NCBI GenBank assembly: GCA_025966295.1
Contig: JAOPVD010000294.1
Coordinates: forward strand, 1-5,502
Direction of reading: 5' to 3'
Source of the DNA: Frankiales bacterium
GTDB taxonomy: Bacteria > Actinomycetota > Actinomycetes > Mycobacteriales > SCTD01
Length of the DNA stretch: 5,502 bases
The notes beneath the pieces are model-generated. The model was not told the DNA's origin. It searched no databases and was given only the letters and a program-made list of their open reading frames with translations. The translations under genes were made by a program, and so were the position numbers. Numbering within the stretch: position 1 is the stretch's first letter; each line of letters starts with the position of its first letter. This document shows, piece by piece, positions 5,384-5,502 of this stretch.

Positions 5384-5502
5384 TCAGGCCCGCCGCTGCC
5401 GCCGGGCCCGCCAGAGCCCCAGCGCGAAGACGGGCAGCGCAACCGCCCCGACCGCAGCCGATGCCCGGACCGAACCGGCCTTGGCGCCGAGCCGGAAGTC
5501 CA
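5384..5502 (-). CDS. C-terminal end of a membrane-anchored protein (partial)
   Basis: An open frame enters from the right edge on the minus strand and stops at TGA (5386-5384), giving 38 visible residues. They comprise a hydrophobic segment (about residues 13-30, ASAAVGAVALPVFALGLW) followed by the basic end RARRQRRA. This is the layout of a C-terminal transmembrane anchor with a short positively charged cytoplasmic tail. Third codon positions are almost all G or C, as in the neighbouring genes, which supports it being coding. The gene ends 77 bp before the STAS start on the same strand. The family cannot be told from this fragment. Confidence 0.5.
   Translation of the reverse strand, partial: DFRLGAKAGSVRASAAVGAVALPVFALGLWRARRQRRA

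Noticed and set aside
4732..5442. A 236-codon minus-strand open frame over the ATPase 3' end and STAS gene
   Set aside because: Its composition is Arg/Pro/Ala-rich with no domain, whereas the alternative frame gives a recognisable STAS fold.

Overview
The window is very GC-rich DNA with strong G/C preference at third codon positions, an extracytoplasmic VanY-type peptidase, leaderless-looking genes and a partner-switching regulatory cluster. Together these point to a high-GC actinobacterium. A soil or rock-dwelling lineage such as Geodermatophilaceae is a reasonable guess, but the sequence alone does not prove it. No rRNA, tRNA, CRISPR array, transposase or phage gene was seen.

Left part (1-1277, plus strand): the 3' end of a secreted D-Ala-D-Ala carboxypeptidase-like zinc peptidase; a complete pterin-4a-carbinolamine dehydratase; an intergenic stretch holding a long imperfect inverted repeat (820-894) that looks like a dispersed palindromic element; and a small protein made of three consecutive 34-residue TPR repeats. 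The TPR gene runs into an oppositely oriented VOC-family gene with an 11-bp tail overlap.

Central and right part (1267-5306): a VOC/glyoxalase-fold protein lies just downstream of a large multidomain phosphatase (GAF-PAS-PAS-GAF-SpoIIE/PP2C) on the minus strand. Diverging from the phosphatase is a small GHKL ATPase of the RsbW/SpoIIAB type (anti-sigma factor or Ser kinase). Converging on that ATPase is a STAS-domain protein of the anti-anti-sigma type. Phosphatase, kinase and STAS protein are the three classes of a partner-switching circuit, in which the kinase inactivates the STAS protein by phosphorylation and the PP2C phosphatase restores it. No sigma factor is visible here, and this STAS protein has Arg where the phosphorylated Ser normally sits, so it is probably not an ordinary substrate.

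The most striking regulatory feature is the 115-bp divergent region between phosphatase and kinase. Each start codon lies exactly 7 nt after the same 9-mer, GCCTACTGT, as expected of paired leaderless promoters. A perfect 20-bp palindrome sits over the kinase-side -35 region. The right edge holds the C-terminal end of a membrane-anchored protein on the minus strand (5384-5502).
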